Source: Hyphomicrobiales bacterium
GTDB taxonomy: Bacteria; Pseudomonadota; Alphaproteobacteria; Rhizobiales; Xanthobacteraceae
Direction of reading: 5' to 3'
Length of the DNA: 63,862 nucleotides
Assembly (NCBI GenBank): GCA_003169835.1
Contig: PNAI01000044.1
Span: 95,432-159,293 of the forward strand
Shown here: positions 31,599 through 42,506 of the stretch, one piece after another
Position numbering within the stretch: the stretch's first letter is position 1
How the letters are laid out: each line of letters starts with the position of its first letter
Program-made: the position numbers and the translations under genes
Notes under the pieces: generated by a model
What the model saw: the letters and a program-made list of their open reading frames with translations, nothing else
Databases searched by the model: none
What the model was told of the DNA's origin: nothing

Positions 31599-33056
31599 TC
31601 ACACCCGGTCGCGGTGGGAGATTTCGATCACGCGAGCGCGGCGGGCGAGCTGTTCGACCAGCGCATCGGCGGCGGCGCGATTGCTGGGATCGAGATTGGC
31701 GTCCCATTCATCGAGCAGATAAATCGACGCATCGGTGTAGGCGACAATCTCCTGCAACGCACGAAGCTGGCGCTCGCCGGACGAAAAGCCCGGCCGTTTG
31801 GGTTTGACGGGTGCGGGCATGGGTTCGCCGGAGTCGTCGGCATCCACCTCGGGCTCGGCGCCTTGCGTGAACTGGAAGGCGAGGCGGTCGGCGGTGGGCC
31901 AGTAATAGGCGCGGGTTTTGATCTGCGCTTTCAGGCTTGTGAGCAGTGTGGATTTTCCCGCGCCGTTCGGTCCGCGCACATTGATGCGTCCGCTCGGTTG
32001 CGCCAGCACGAGGCGCATGGCGTCGTCCAACGAGGTCACGTTGTTCGCGCGTTCGCCTTCGCGCAAAAGAAGCCGGTCGAATTTGACCCTGTCGTCGAAG
32101 GCGGGATCGAAATCGGGATGCATGCTGGTTGCGACGCCGCCCATGCGCGTCCAGCTCGCAAGAAATTCGTTCCAGCCGGCGGCGAACTGGTGCACGTTGT
32201 TGGTCATCTCGATCTGCCGCGGCAAGGTCGCCGCGAGCGCGACCAGCAGCACCGTGTCCTCCGCATTATGGAGCGCGACCATCGCCATGGCGGCGAATAC
32301 GATCGCAAGGCCGACGATGCCGCTGGCGGCACTCAAGTCCTCGCGCGTCATGATCGCCTTGACCTGGGCATCGAGGCCGTCGCGTAATTTTGTCTTAAAG
32401 TCTGCGAGCCAGAGCCGGAGATTGTAGCGGTTGCCGGTGAAGATGTTGTCCCAGGCGGTATAGCCCTGCGCGGTCATGCGGTTGGTCATGCGCTGGTTTT
32501 CGAAGAAGGCATCGGCGACCCGCTTGCGCATCGTCCATTGCAGCGCCATCAGGATCACGAAGACCGCCGCATAGGCGATGGGAAACGTGCCGTCGATCTG
32601 GGTGCCGAGCACGATGACATTGAAGATCAAGCCGAGCAGCAGCCGCAGATCGCCCTCGACCTCGTAGAGGAAATGGAAATAGACATAGAACGACTCACCG
32701 GTGAGGAACGGCTCGACCCGTTCGCGGGCTTCCTTGTCGATGAGCGATTGGGTCTGGTGGCGGTTGTCGCGGGCAAAGCGCAGCATGTAACGGCCAAAAG
32801 CGAGGAAGCCCGCGCGCTCGGCGTAGATCCAACTTACCGCGCCGATGACATAGGCTGCCGACTGCGCAACCAGAATCCAGAGCAGGTCGGTGATCAGAAA
32901 TTGGTCGTTGGCGACGTCGCGTCCAACTTGGAGCACGAGATAAGTGGTGGCTGCACCGAGTACGGCTTCGATCACCATCAGGCCCAGCATTACGAAAAAC
33001 AGCAGGCAAAGCAGAAGTCGGGCGAGCTGGATGCGGGGAAATGGCGGGCGATTCAT
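31599..33056 (-). CDS. ABC transporter with fused membrane and ATPase domains
   Basis: A 485-residue half-transporter. Roughly residues 1-320 hold four to six membrane segments (LLLCLLFFVMLGLMVIEAVL, LLWILVAQSAAYVIGAVSWI, FPIAYAAVFVILMALQW and GIVGLAIVFAAMAMVAL). The ATPase part has Walker A in RGPNGAGKSTLL near 360, the signature region FSSGERQLRALQEI, Walker B IYLLDEWDANLD and the H-loop in EISHRDRV. The signature reads SSGER rather than LSGGQ. Such fused designs are usually exporters working as dimers. Substrate unknown; converges with lpdA with 12 bases between stops. Confidence 0.85.
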   Translation of the reverse strand: MNRPPFPRIQLARLLLCLLFFVMLGLMVIEAVLGAATTYLVLQVGRDVANDQFLITDLLWILVAQSAAYVIGAVSWIYAERAGFLAFGRYMLRFARDNRHQTQSLIDKEARERVEPFLTGESFYVYFHFLYEVEGDLRLLLGLIFNVIVLGTQIDGTFPIAYAAVFVILMALQWTMRKRVADAFFENQRMTNRMTAQGYTAWDNIFTGNRYNLRLWLADFKTKLRDGLDAQVKAIMTREDLSAASGIVGLAIVFAAMAMVALHNAEDTVLLVALAATLPRQIEMTNNVHQFAAGWNEFLASWTRMGGVATSMHPDFDPAFDDRVKFDRLLLREGERANNVTSLDDAMRLVLAQPSGRINVRGPNGAGKSTLLTSLKAQIKTRAYYWPTADRLAFQFTQGAEPEVDADDSGEPMPAPVKPKRPGFSSGERQLRALQEIVAYTDASIYLLDEWDANLDPSNRAAADALVEQLARRARVIEISHRDRV

Positions 33057-33136
33057 GCAATCAGTCTAGCCGAAAACCGAATGCTTGCGAGCTTGCAACA
33101 AGGCCTTCGGATCCGTAAGTAATGGGTTCAACCGCC

Positions 33137-34087
33137 ATGACCATCGTGCACGATACCGTCAGCCGCCCGCGCCACCCGGAAAAGGCGCATCGGCCAGATG
33201 CGGGCTCGCCCAAGAAACCCGATTGGATTCGCGTCAAGGCGCCGGGCTCGGCGGGGTTCCTCGCAACACAGCGCATCGTGCGCGAAAACCATCTCATCAC
33301 CGTATGCGAGGAGGCCGGCTGCCCCAACATCGGCGAATGCTGGGAGAAGAAGCACGCAACCTTCATGATCCTCGGCGACACCTGCACGCGGGCGTGCGCG
33401 TTTTGCAACGTTAAGACCGGATTACCCGGTGCGCTCGATCCGCAGGAGCCCGCCCAAGTGGCGCTCGCGACCGAGAAGCTGGGCTTGGCCCATGTGGTGG
33501 TGACGTCGGTCGATCGCGACGATCTCGCCGACGGCGGGGCAGGGCATTTCGCGGAAACAATTCACGCCATTCGCGCGCGCTGCGCGAGCACCACGATCGA
33601 AGTTCTCACGCCCGATTTTTTGCGCAAGGACGGTGCGATTGAAACGGTTGTGACGGCGCGGCCAGACGTATTCAATCACAATCTCGAAACCGTTCCCTCG
33701 CATTATCTGACGGTGCGGCCGGGCGCGCGGTATTTTGCGTCTGTCAGGCTACTGCAGCGGGTGAAGGAAATCGATCCAGGCATGTTCACCAAGTCCGGCA
33801 TCATGGTGGGACTTGGCGAGGAACGAAACGAAGTGCTGCAGGTGATGGACGATTTGCGCGCCGCCAACGTGGATTTCCTAACCATCGGGCAATACCTGCA
33901 GCCCACCCGCAAGCATCATCCGGTGATCCGGTTCGTGCCGCCGGATGAATTCGAGGCGCTGAAATCCATCGCCTATTCGAAGGGCTTCCTGATGGTGTCG
34001 GCGAGCCCGCTCACGCGCTCATCTCATCACGCCGGAGACGATTTTGCGCAATTGAAAGCCGCGCGCGAGGGCGGTGCAGCGCGCTAG
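33137..34087 (+). CDS. lipA: lipoyl synthase
   Basis: Radical-SAM enzyme that inserts two sulfurs into octanoylated proteins such as PdhB and PdhC. The product is 316 residues from the ATG at 33137; a start 15 bases earlier gives [11 protein letters not shown]. The auxiliary iron-sulfur cluster cysteines are in [12 protein letters not shown] and the SAM cluster in [11 protein letters not shown] near residues 85-95. The ending [17 protein letters not shown] is typical. Its place next to the pdh operon fits its role. Confidence 0.96.
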   Translation: MTIVHDTVSRPRHPEKAHRPDAGSPKKPDWIRVKAPGSAGFLATQRIVRENHLITVCEEAGCPNIGECWEKKHATFMILGDTCTRACAFCNVKTGLPGALDPQEPAQVALATEKLGLAHVVVTSVDRDDLADGGAGHFAETIHAIRARCASTTIEVLTPDFLRKDGAIETVVTARPDVFNHNLETVPSHYLTVRPGARYFASVRLLQRVKEIDPGMFTKSGIMVGLGEERNEVLQVMDDLRAANVDFLTIGQYLQPTRKHHPVIRFVPPDEFEALKSIAYSKGFLMVSASPLTRSSHHAGDDFAQLKAAREGGAAR

Positions 34088-34089
34088 CC

Positions 34090-34551
34090 ATGCCGCAATT
34101 TTCGACCAAACGCCGGGTACGCCATGAGGCCGGCGAGATGTTCGATCTGGTCGCCGACGTGGAACGCTATCCGGAATTTCTTCCGCTTTGCAGTGCGCTC
34201 AAGGTGCGCAGCCGTGAGGCGCGGGCAGACGGCGCTGAAATCATCGTCGCCGACATGACGGTGGCCTATAAGCTTATTCGAGAGACATTTCGCAGCAAAG
34301 TCACGCTTGAGAAGCAGAAGCTTTGGATTCTGGTTGAGTATCTCGACGGTCCGTTCAGCCACATGGCAAATCGCTGGACGTTCCGACCGATCGACGAACG
34401 GGGGTGTGAGGTTGAATTCGATATTACTTATGAATTCAAAAGCCGCATGCTTGGGTTTCTGATGGGCACGATGTTTGATGTCGCCTTTCGTCGCTTTGCC
34501 GCGGCATTCGAACGGCGCGCGGACGAGATTTATAAGCGCAGGACAGTGTGA
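34090..34551 (+). CDS. RatA/Coq10-type START-domain protein
   Basis: A 153-residue SRPBCC-fold protein starting MPQFSTKRRVRHEAGEMFDL then VADVERYPEFLPLCSAL. The pattern matches the type II toxin RatA/ubiquinone-binding Coq10 family. The alphaproteobacterial member next to lipA is usually annotated this way and is thought to help coenzyme Q function; toxin activity is not implied. It follows lipA after two bases, so the two are probably co-transcribed. Confidence 0.88.
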   Translation: MPQFSTKRRVRHEAGEMFDLVADVERYPEFLPLCSALKVRSREARADGAEIIVADMTVAYKLIRETFRSKVTLEKQKLWILVEYLDGPFSHMANRWTFRPIDERGCEVEFDITYEFKSRMLGFLMGTMFDVAFRRFAAAFERRADEIYKRRTV

Positions 34552-34555
34552 GCAA

Positions 34556-35086
34556 TTAGATTGGCTTGCGCGTTGTTTTCTTCGATTTTGCTTTCTTGGC
34601 AAGCTTGTGCAGCATCGTAAAAGCTTCCAGCACTGATTTTTCTCGTACTTTGGCCCGGCCGATATCGCCAAATCTGCATTCGCGATGCAAACGCGCGCCG
34701 CTGCGCGCGGCGGCGATATGCACCAGGCCCACGGGTTTTTGTTTCGATCCGCCGCCTGGTCCCGCGATTCCAGTGATCGCCACGGTGATATCGGCAAGGG
34801 AATGGGCGAGGGCGCCTTTTGCCATGGCGAGCGATGTTTCCCGGCTGACAGCGCCGTATTTTTCAAGCGTGCGCTTGGAGACGCCGAGCATCTCGTGCTT
34901 TGCCTGATTGGAATAGGTTACGAAACCGCGGTCCACGACTTCGGAGCTGCCGGGGATTTCGGTGAGGGCTGCAACGAGCAAGCCGCCGGTGCAGGATTCG
35001 GCTGTAGCAATTTTGAGCCCGCGCGTATTGCAAAGCGCGAGCAGGCCGCGCGCGGCAGTGAGCATGCTATGGTTTAGCGTCACCAT
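34556..35086 (-). CDS. CinA-like nicotinamide-nucleotide amidohydrolase
   Basis: Short CinA C-terminal domain protein of 176 residues, the PncC type that deamidates NMN. The signature LKIATAESCTGGLLVAALTE has the conserved Ser and Cys; VVDRGFVTYSNQAKHEML, YGAVSRETSLAMAKGAL and DITVAITGIAGPGGGSKQKP follow. The frame is open far upstream, but the ATG at 35086 begins MVTLNHSMLTAARGLL and leaves a seven-base gap from ispDF. A lysine-rich tail (AKKAKSKKTTRKPI) is additional. Co-transcription with ispDF is likely. Confidence 0.9.
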   Translation of the reverse strand: MVTLNHSMLTAARGLLALCNTRGLKIATAESCTGGLLVAALTEIPGSSEVVDRGFVTYSNQAKHEMLGVSKRTLEKYGAVSRETSLAMAKGALAHSLADITVAITGIAGPGGGSKQKPVGLVHIAAARSGARLHRECRFGDIGRAKVREKSVLEAFTMLHKLAKKAKSKKTTRKPI

Positions 35087-35093
35087 GTCACCG

Positions 35094-36269
35094 TCACCAC
35101 GTCCATGGCAGCCGCACGGTGGCGGTGGCAAAGGCCGCGATGCCTTCGCGACGGCCGGTGAAGCCGAGCTTCTCGCTGGTGGTTGCTTTGACCGCCACGC
35201 GCTCGACCGCGATGTCGGCGATGGCCGCGATCCGCTCGCGCATGGCATCGCGGTGGATATCGAGGCGTGGCGCCTCGCACACGATGGACAGATCAAGATG
35301 CGCGATGCGGCCGCCGCGCGCCCGCACGCGTTCACCTGCAAACGTGAGGAATTGATCGGAAGCAGCACCTCGCCAGCGCGGATCGTTGGGAGAAAAATGC
35401 GCGCCGATGTCGCCGTCGGCGAGTGCGCCGAGAATGGCGTCAACGAGTGCGTGGATCGCGACGTCGGCGTCCGAATGGCCGGCAAGCCCGCGATCGTGCG
35501 GGATACGCACGCCGCCGAGCATCACGTGATCGCCCGGGCCGAAGGCGTGCACATCCACGCCGTTGCCGACGCGAAGGTCGGCGAGGCTTGCAATCCGACG
35601 CGCTTCGGCGCGGGCGAAATCGTCGTCGGTGGTGATTTTGGTGTTGCCCGGCTCGCCGGCGAAGATCGCGACTTTAAGTCCCGCCCATTCGGCGAGAGCT
35701 GCGTCGTCGGAAAAATCCTCGCGGCCCTCTTGCGCGGCACGGCGGTGCGCGTCGAGCAACGCCGGATAGGAAAATGCCTGCGGCGTCTGGACGCTGCGAA
35801 GTGCTGCGCGTTCATGCGTGCCTGTAACAAAGCCGTTGGCGTCCACACTCTTGATGGTATCGGTCACTTCAAGCGCGGGAATGGCTGCGCCGGTTTTTGC
35901 GCAGGCGGTGATCGCACGCGAAACCAAAGATGCGGAACAAAACGGCCGCGCGGCGTCGTGCACGAGGACGATGTCGGGCGGGCTTTGCTTTAGCGCTTCA
36001 AGGCCGGCGCGTACGGAGGCTTGGCGCGTTGCGCCACCGAATACCGGCGGCAGCAGTTTCAGTCCTTTAGCGGCTGTTGCAAATGACACTGCATCGTCGG
36101 GATGGATGACTGGCACGACCGCACCGACTTGGCCGTGCCAAGCCATCAGCGCGAGGCTGGAGCGGATGATGGGCTCGCCGCCGATGAATCGGAATTGTTT
36201 GGGCAGCCCTCCGCCGGCGCGAAGGCCACGTCCGGCTGCAACGATCACTGCCGCCACCGAAGGCGTCAT
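35094..36269 (-). CDS. ispDF: bifunctional IspD/IspF isoprenoid enzyme
   Basis: Fused enzyme of the MEP pathway: the N-terminal half makes CDP-methylerythritol and the C-terminal half cyclises CDP-ME 2-phosphate. The 391-residue product starts [20 protein letters not shown] (nucleotide-binding loop) and has [11 protein letters not shown] near 100. The IspF part begins near residue 232 with [20 protein letters not shown], giving the metal-site DxH, then [20 protein letters not shown]. The fusion is common in alphaproteobacteria. The ATG at 36269 is chosen since the 32 codons before it are not conserved in type. Confidence 0.95.
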   Translation of the reverse strand: MTPSVAAVIVAAGRGLRAGGGLPKQFRFIGGEPIIRSSLALMAWHGQVGAVVPVIHPDDAVSFATAAKGLKLLPPVFGGATRQASVRAGLEALKQSPPDIVLVHDAARPFCSASLVSRAITACAKTGAAIPALEVTDTIKSVDANGFVTGTHERAALRSVQTPQAFSYPALLDAHRRAAQEGREDFSDDAALAEWAGLKVAIFAGEPGNTKITTDDDFARAEARRIASLADLRVGNGVDVHAFGPGDHVMLGGVRIPHDRGLAGHSDADVAIHALVDAILGALADGDIGAHFSPNDPRWRGAASDQFLTFAGERVRARGGRIAHLDLSIVCEAPRLDIHRDAMRERIAAIADIAVERVAVKATTSEKLGFTGRREGIAAFATATVRLPWTW

Positions 36270-36349
36270 CTGCCACGCTCGTCTATTTGCCTTGAATCGC
36301 CATCGATTTAGCGCGTCATTGCCGGGCTGCAAAATTGATTTCTCGCACA

Positions 36350-36364
36350 TGCAAAAATGTTGCA
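36350..36364. promoter_or_regulatory. TGCAA-N5-TTGCA dyad upstream of dusB-ntrBC
   Basis: The perfect dyad TGCAA-AAATG-TTGCA lies about 77 bases before dusB, and further TTGCA halves follow at once (TTGCAGCACTTGCAA). Its core GCAAAAATGTTGC is identical to a dyad before ntrY. From memory, NtrX sites in other alphaproteobacteria have a CAA-N(2-5)-TTG form, which this fits. Binding is inferred. Confidence 0.5.
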
Positions 36365-36440
36365 TTGCAGCACTTGCAAAGTGATCATGTTTGATTAAAC
36401 TGTGGGCAGTACTAAAGACGCCTAATTAGTAGGCAATAAT

Positions 36441-37474
<1,034 letters not shown>

Positions 37475-37478
<4 letters not shown>

Positions 37479-38605
37479 GCAGCTTCAATCAACACACGAC
37501 GCGCGTGGCGCTCGGGACCGCAGGCGCGGTACTCAATGCGTTGCCGTTGCCGGTCATCATGGTGGCGGCTGACGGCAAAATCTCCGACGCAAATGTTGCG
37601 GCCGAGACGTTCTTCGAAGTGTCGGCGCCGCTGCTTCGCCGGCAGGCGCTCAAGGATCTGGTGCCATTCGGTAGTCCGCTGCTCGCGCTGGTGGATCAAG
37701 TGCGCGCGCGCGGGGCGGCGGTGAACGAGTACAAGGTCGATCTCTCGACGCCGCGCAATCCCGGAGACCGGCTGGTCGACCTGCACGTCGCGCCGTTGCC
37801 GGAACAGCCGGACTATGTGGTCGTGATGCTGCAAGAGCGCACGATCGCTGACAAGATGGACCGCCAGCTCACGCATCGCAGCGCGGCTCGCTCGGTGATT
37901 GCACTAGCGGCCATGCTGGCGCACGAGATCAAGAATCCGCTTTCCGGCATACGCGGCGCGGCGCAACTGCTGGAACAATCCGCCGGCGAGGACGACCGTA
38001 CGCTCACGCGCCTGATTTGCGACGAAGCCGACCGCATCGTGAAGCTGGTCGATCGCATGGAGGTGTTTTCGGACGAGCGCCCAGTCGAGCGCGAGCCGGT
38101 CAACATTCATGCCGTGCTGGATCACGTCAAACGACTCGCGCAATCGGGATTTGCGCGCAACCTGAAGTTCGTCGAGGTGTTCGATCCCTCGCTGCCGCCG
38201 GTGTTCGCCAATCGCGACCAGCTCGTGCAGGTGTTCCTCAATCTCGTGAAAAACGCCGCCGAATCGATCGGGGAGGGGGTCGGCGACGGAGAAATTCAGA
38301 TCACGTCCGCGTTTCGACCCGGGGTGCGACTCTCGCTGCCGGGTACCAAGACACGCGTGTCACTGCCGATGGAGTTCTGCATCAAGGACAACGGGCCGGG
38401 CGTGCCCGAAGATCTCCTGCCCCATCTGTTCGATCCGTTCGTGACGACAAAGCCGACGGGAAGCGGCCTGGGCCTTGCCCTGGTCGCAAAAATAATCGGC
38501 GATCACGGTGGAATCATCGAGTGCGAGTCGCAACCGCGGCACACGATCTTCCGTGTGCTGATGCCCATGTTCACTGGTGACGGCGCCGGGCCGGCACCCG
38601 CTTAA
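37475..38605 (+). CDS. ntrB: nitrogen regulation sensor kinase NtrB
   Basis: Cytoplasmic histidine kinase that senses nitrogen status through PII and phosphorylates NtrC. The 376-residue protein has an N-terminal PAS domain (about 20-125, [20 protein letters not shown]), the phosphorylation site His150 in [20 protein letters not shown], and the ATPase domain with [29 protein letters not shown] and [18 protein letters not shown]. It starts within dusB (ATGA overlap) and is followed by ntrC after 17 bases. Confidence 0.95.
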
Positions 38606-38622
38606 GGATCCAAGAGGACTCC

Positions 38623-40059
38623 ATGCCCGCGGGAAGCATTCTGGTCGCCGACGACGACGCTGCGATACGTACCGTACTTAACCAAGCGCTTTCGCGCGCC
38701 GGTTACGAGGTGCGCTCCACCAGCAATGCCGCCACGCTTTGGCGCTGGGTAAGCCAAGGCGACGGCGATCTTGTCATCACCGACGTGGTGATGCCGGACG
38801 AAAACGCCTTCGATCTTTTGCCGCGCATCAAAAAGCTGCGGCCCAATCTGCCGGTGCTCGTCATGAGCGCGCAGAACACGTTTATGACGGCGATCCGCGC
38901 CTCCGAACGGGGCGCCTATGAATATCTGCCCAAGCCGTTCGATCTGAAGGAGCTGATTGCCATCGTCGGCCGCGCGCTTTCGGAGCCGAAAGAGAAGCCG
39001 CGCGCCGCAAACAAGCCGGACGATCTCGAATCCATACCGCTCATCGGCCGATCTCCGGCGATGCAGGAAATCTATCGATTGGTCGCGCGTCTGATGCAGA
39101 CCGACCTCACGGTCATGATCTCGGGCGAGTCAGGGACGGGCAAAGAGCTGGTCGCGCGCGCGCTGCACGACTACGGCAAACGGCGCAACGGGCAGTTCGT
39201 GGCCATCAACATGGCGGCGATCCCGCGCGATTTGATCGAAGCCGAATTGTTCGGACACGAGAAGGGAGCGTTCACGGGGGCGAACTCGCGCAGTTCCGGG
39301 CGTTTCGAGCAGGCCGAGGGCGGCACATTGTTCCTGGATGAAATCGGCGACATGCCGATGGAGGCGCAGACGAGGCTGCTACGCGTGCTGCAACAGGGCG
39401 AATATACCACCGTCGGCGGGCGCACGCCGATCAAGAGCGATGTGCGGATCATTGCTGCAACGAACAAAGACCTACGAATTCTCATTCAGCAGGGGTTGTT
39501 CCGCGAAGATCTGTTCTTTCGGCTCAACGTGGTGCCGTTGCGGTTGCCGCCGTTGCGCGAGCGCATCGAAGATATTCCCGATCTCATCAGGCACTTCTTT
39601 GCGCAAGCCACGCGCGAAGGTCTGCCGACCAAGCAGATCGATCAGGCCGCGCTCGATCGGCTCAAGCATTACCGGTGGCCGGGAAATGTGCGCGAACTCG
39701 AAAACCTGGCACGGCGGCTCGCCGCGCTCTATCCGCAGGAGACGATCGCAGGCGCAGTCATCGATGCAGAGTTGACCCAACCGGCGGCGCCGGCCGAGAA
39801 GGCGCCTACGGAAGAGAGCCTGTCGGGTGCCGTGGAGCGCACACTTTCACTCTACTTTGCGAATTTCGGCAACGAGCTGCCGCCGCCGGGTTTGTATCAT
39901 CGAATCTTGCGCGAGATTGAAACGCCGCTGCTGTCGGCAGCGCTGGCCGCGACGCGCGGCAATCAAATACGGGCGGCAGACCTTCTCGGCTTGAACCGCA
40001 ATACATTGCGCAAGAAAATCCGCGACCTTGATATTCAAATCATCCGGACCAGCGGTTAG
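38623..40059 (+). CDS. ntrC: nitrogen regulation response regulator NtrC (glnG)
   Basis: Sigma-54-dependent activator of nitrogen assimilation genes. The 478-residue protein has the receiver domain with phosphoacceptor Asp54 in [12 protein letters not shown], the AAA+ domain with Walker [15 protein letters not shown] near 165-180, the sigma-54 contact GAFTGA in [20 protein letters not shown], Walker [14 protein letters not shown], and a Fis-type helix-turn-helix at the end ([20 protein letters not shown]). All activator motifs are intact. Confidence 0.96.
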   Translation: MPAGSILVADDDAAIRTVLNQALSRAGYEVRSTSNAATLWRWVSQGDGDLVITDVVMPDENAFDLLPRIKKLRPNLPVLVMSAQNTFMTAIRASERGAYEYLPKPFDLKELIAIVGRALSEPKEKPRAANKPDDLESIPLIGRSPAMQEIYRLVARLMQTDLTVMISGESGTGKELVARALHDYGKRRNGQFVAINMAAIPRDLIEAELFGHEKGAFTGANSRSSGRFEQAEGGTLFLDEIGDMPMEAQTRLLRVLQQGEYTTVGGRTPIKSDVRIIAATNKDLRILIQQGLFREDLFFRLNVVPLRLPPLRERIEDIPDLIRHFFAQATREGLPTKQIDQAALDRLKHYRWPGNVRELENLARRLAALYPQETIAGAVIDAELTQPAAPAEKAPTEESLSGAVERTLSLYFANFGNELPPPGLYHRILREIETPLLSAALAATRGNQIRAADLLGLNRNTLRKKIRDLDIQIIRTSG

Positions 40060-40125
40060 CCAACTTGACCAAATATTGAGCCAAGCCAGGCGTTTACTTC
40101 GATCTCTGGATATCTACATTCATCA

Positions 40126-40153
40126 CGCAAAAATGTTGCGGATAAGCAACATT
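40126..40153. promoter_or_regulatory. paired dyads upstream of ntrY
   Basis: Two overlapping palindromes lie about 75-100 bases before ntrY: CGCAA-AAATG-TTGCG at 40126-40140 and AATGTTGC-GGATAA-GCAACATT at 40132-40153. They form a series of CAA and TTG halves, extended by CAACATTGTTG. The first shares GCAAAAATGTTGC with the dyad before dusB. This is consistent with an NtrX autoregulatory operator, by inference from reported CAA-N-TTG type sites. Confidence 0.55.
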
Positions 40154-40227
40154 GTTGTATAAAGGCATCAGTGCGCCGCGTCATGAGGCCAACGTGACTC
40201 ACTGTGGGCTGACTTCGCCTGCATTTC

Positions 40228-42504
40228 ATGTTGTTGGCACTGAAACTACCCATGACCAGCGTCGAGCAACCCGCCAGCGTCGCAACTGACTTCATCGCAG
40301 AACCAGCGACACGGACCATCACGCGTTTGCTAGGTCCGGTCGCGGTGGGTGCCGCGTTGCTGTCGGCTCTTGTCACGTTTGTGGTTCTCGCCAACCTTAC
40401 GCCGGTTGCGCCGACCCCTGAAGTTACCATCAGTCTGCTGTTGGTGAATGCGTTTACCGATTTTGTTCTGCTTGGCGTCATCGCACGCGAAGTCTGGCTC
40501 GTGGTGCAGGCCCGAAGGCGCGGGCAAGCGGCGGCGCGGTTGCACGTTCGTATCGTGGGACTGTTCTCGGTGATCGCAGCGGCTCCGGCGATTCTGGTCG
40601 CCGTGGTTGCGAACGTGACAATCAACCGCGGTATCGACCAGCAGATTTCCGCGCGCACCAATGTTGTCGTCAGCAATTCAGTGTTTTTGGCGAACGCATA
40701 TCTGAACGAACATCTGGACACGGTCGGCCGAAACGTTTCGGCCATGGCGTTCGATTTGTCGCGCAACAAACCGTTGTTTGATCAGGATCGCGAACGCTTC
40801 AAACAATTTTTGACGGCGCAAGCGAACGTTCGCGGTCTATCAGGTGCGCTCCTGATTGCCGGCGATGGGTCGACGATCACGCAGGCCGAAATCAATTCCG
40901 AGCAGAAAATCTTGCTGCCGTCGGTGGCGGGGCTTGCGATCATCAATGATACTGAGCCGAAAGTCGGTCCGCTGCTTGAAGTGAATTCGGTCGGCGCCAT
41001 CATCAAGCTTCTGGGCTACGACAACGCATATCTATATGTCATCGGCGCGCTTGATCCGCTGGTGGTTGAGAGGTTGCAACAGACTGAGGTCATCACCCGC
41101 GAATTCAGCGATTTGGAGGCGGCCCGCTCGGGAGTGAAGCTTGCCTTTGCGCTGATGTACACGGTGATTGCGCTGACCGTTCTGCTGGCTGCGGCGTGGT
41201 TTGGATTCAATTTCGCCAACCTTCTGGTGGCGCCGATCCGCCGGCTGATCGGGGCCGCCAATGTGGTGTCGACCGGAAACCTCAACATTCAGGTGCCGGT
41301 AAGGCGATCCGAAGGCGATCTCGCGAGACTCGGCGAAACGTTCAACAAGATGACGCAGGAATTGCGAACGCAACATGAGGATATTGTGCGGGCGCGCGAT
41401 CTCATCGACCAGCGGCGGCGATTTACCGAAGCTGTGCTGGCGGGAGCAAGCGCGGGCGTGATCGGCGTAAACGCCGAAGGCCGTATCAATCTGCTTAACC
41501 GCACGGCGCAGCAGCTGGTTGGAATCGCGGAAATCGATGCGATCGGCAAGCGGCTGGTCGAGATAGTACCGGAACTGGCCACAATCATCGCCGAAGCGCA
41601 AGAGAGCTCGCAACGCTTGGTGCAAGGCCAGATTGTGCTCAATCGAAAGGGCCGCGAACGCAATGTTACGGTGCGCGTCGCCACCGAGCAAACGGCGGAT
41701 CCGGATCATGGCTATGTGGTTACGCTCGACGACATTACTGACCTGGTCGCCGCGCAACGCACTTCAGCCTGGGCGGATGTTGCACGCCGCATCGCGCACG
41801 AGATCAAAAACCCGCTCACGCCGATTCAACTTTCGGCTGAGCGGTTGCGGCGCAAGTACGGCAGCGTCATTACGGAAGACCGCGCTGTGTTTGAGCAATG
41901 CACCGACACGATCGTGCGTCAGGTGGACGATATCAAACGCATGGTCGATGAATTCTCGAAATTCGCTCGCATGCCGAAGCCGGTGATGACGTCTGAAGAC
42001 GTCGCCGACACCGTGCGCCAGGTGGTGTTTCTCATGCGAGTCGGGAACGCCGAAATCGACATCGATATCGAACTTGCTGAAGATCCGATGCCGGCCCGCT
42101 TCGACCGGCGACTGATCTCGCAAGCGCTCACCAACATCATCAAGAATGCAGCGGAGGCAATCGCCGCGGTACCGCAGGCCGACCGTCAACGGGGACGTAT
42201 CCGCATCTTTTCCGCGCGCGAGGACAAAGACGTGGTGATCGACATCGTCGACAACGGCATCGGGCTGCCGCAGGAGAACCGCAACCGGCTGCTCGAGCCT
42301 TATGTCACGACGCGCGAGAAGGGCACGGGACTTGGATTGGCGATCGTGGGCCGGATCCTGGAGGAACATGGCGGGGGCATCGAATTGTATGACGCGTCGG
42401 ACAAGCTTCCGGGGGCGCGCGGCGCTTGGGTGCGCATGCGCTTTAAACCTGAGGTGACCACAGTTCCGGCAACTGAACCCGCTTTACAGAAGGCCGCGCG
42501 ATAG
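40228..42504 (+). CDS. ntrY: nitrogen/redox sensor kinase NtrY
   Basis: Membrane histidine kinase paired with NtrX. The 758-residue protein has membrane segments at about 30-55, 65-90, 105-130 and near 310-335 (VIALTVLLAAAWFGFNFANL) enclosing a sensory region, then a HAMP domain (APIRRLIGAANVVSTGNL), a PAS domain, the His in [20 protein letters not shown] at about 524, and the ATPase motifs NAAEAIAAV, DNGIGLPQENRNRLLEPYV and GTGLGLAIVGRILEEHGG. The ATG at 40228 or 40252 (MTSVEQPASV) could be the start. It is followed by ntrX after two bases. Confidence 0.94.
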   Translation: MLLALKLPMTSVEQPASVATDFIAEPATRTITRLLGPVAVGAALLSALVTFVVLANLTPVAPTPEVTISLLLVNAFTDFVLLGVIAREVWLVVQARRRGQAAARLHVRIVGLFSVIAAAPAILVAVVANVTINRGIDQQISARTNVVVSNSVFLANAYLNEHLDTVGRNVSAMAFDLSRNKPLFDQDRERFKQFLTAQANVRGLSGALLIAGDGSTITQAEINSEQKILLPSVAGLAIINDTEPKVGPLLEVNSVGAIIKLLGYDNAYLYVIGALDPLVVERLQQTEVITREFSDLEAARSGVKLAFALMYTVIALTVLLAAAWFGFNFANLLVAPIRRLIGAANVVSTGNLNIQVPVRRSEGDLARLGETFNKMTQELRTQHEDIVRARDLIDQRRRFTEAVLAGASAGVIGVNAEGRINLLNRTAQQLVGIAEIDAIGKRLVEIVPELATIIAEAQESSQRLVQGQIVLNRKGRERNVTVRVATEQTADPDHGYVVTLDDITDLVAAQRTSAWADVARRIAHEIKNPLTPIQLSAERLRRKYGSVITEDRAVFEQCTDTIVRQVDDIKRMVDEFSKFARMPKPVMTSEDVADTVRQVVFLMRVGNAEIDIDIELAEDPMPARFDRRLISQALTNIIKNAAEAIAAVPQADRQRGRIRIFSAREDKDVVIDIVDNGIGLPQENRNRLLEPYVTTREKGTGLGLAIVGRILEEHGGGIELYDASDKLPGARGAWVRMRFKPEVTTVPATEPALQKAAR

Positions 42505-42506
42505 TC

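Noticed and set aside
34090..34551. RatA toxin as part of a toxin-antitoxin pair
   Set aside because: No RatB-like partner lies next to it; position beside lipA points to the Coq10-like housekeeping role.
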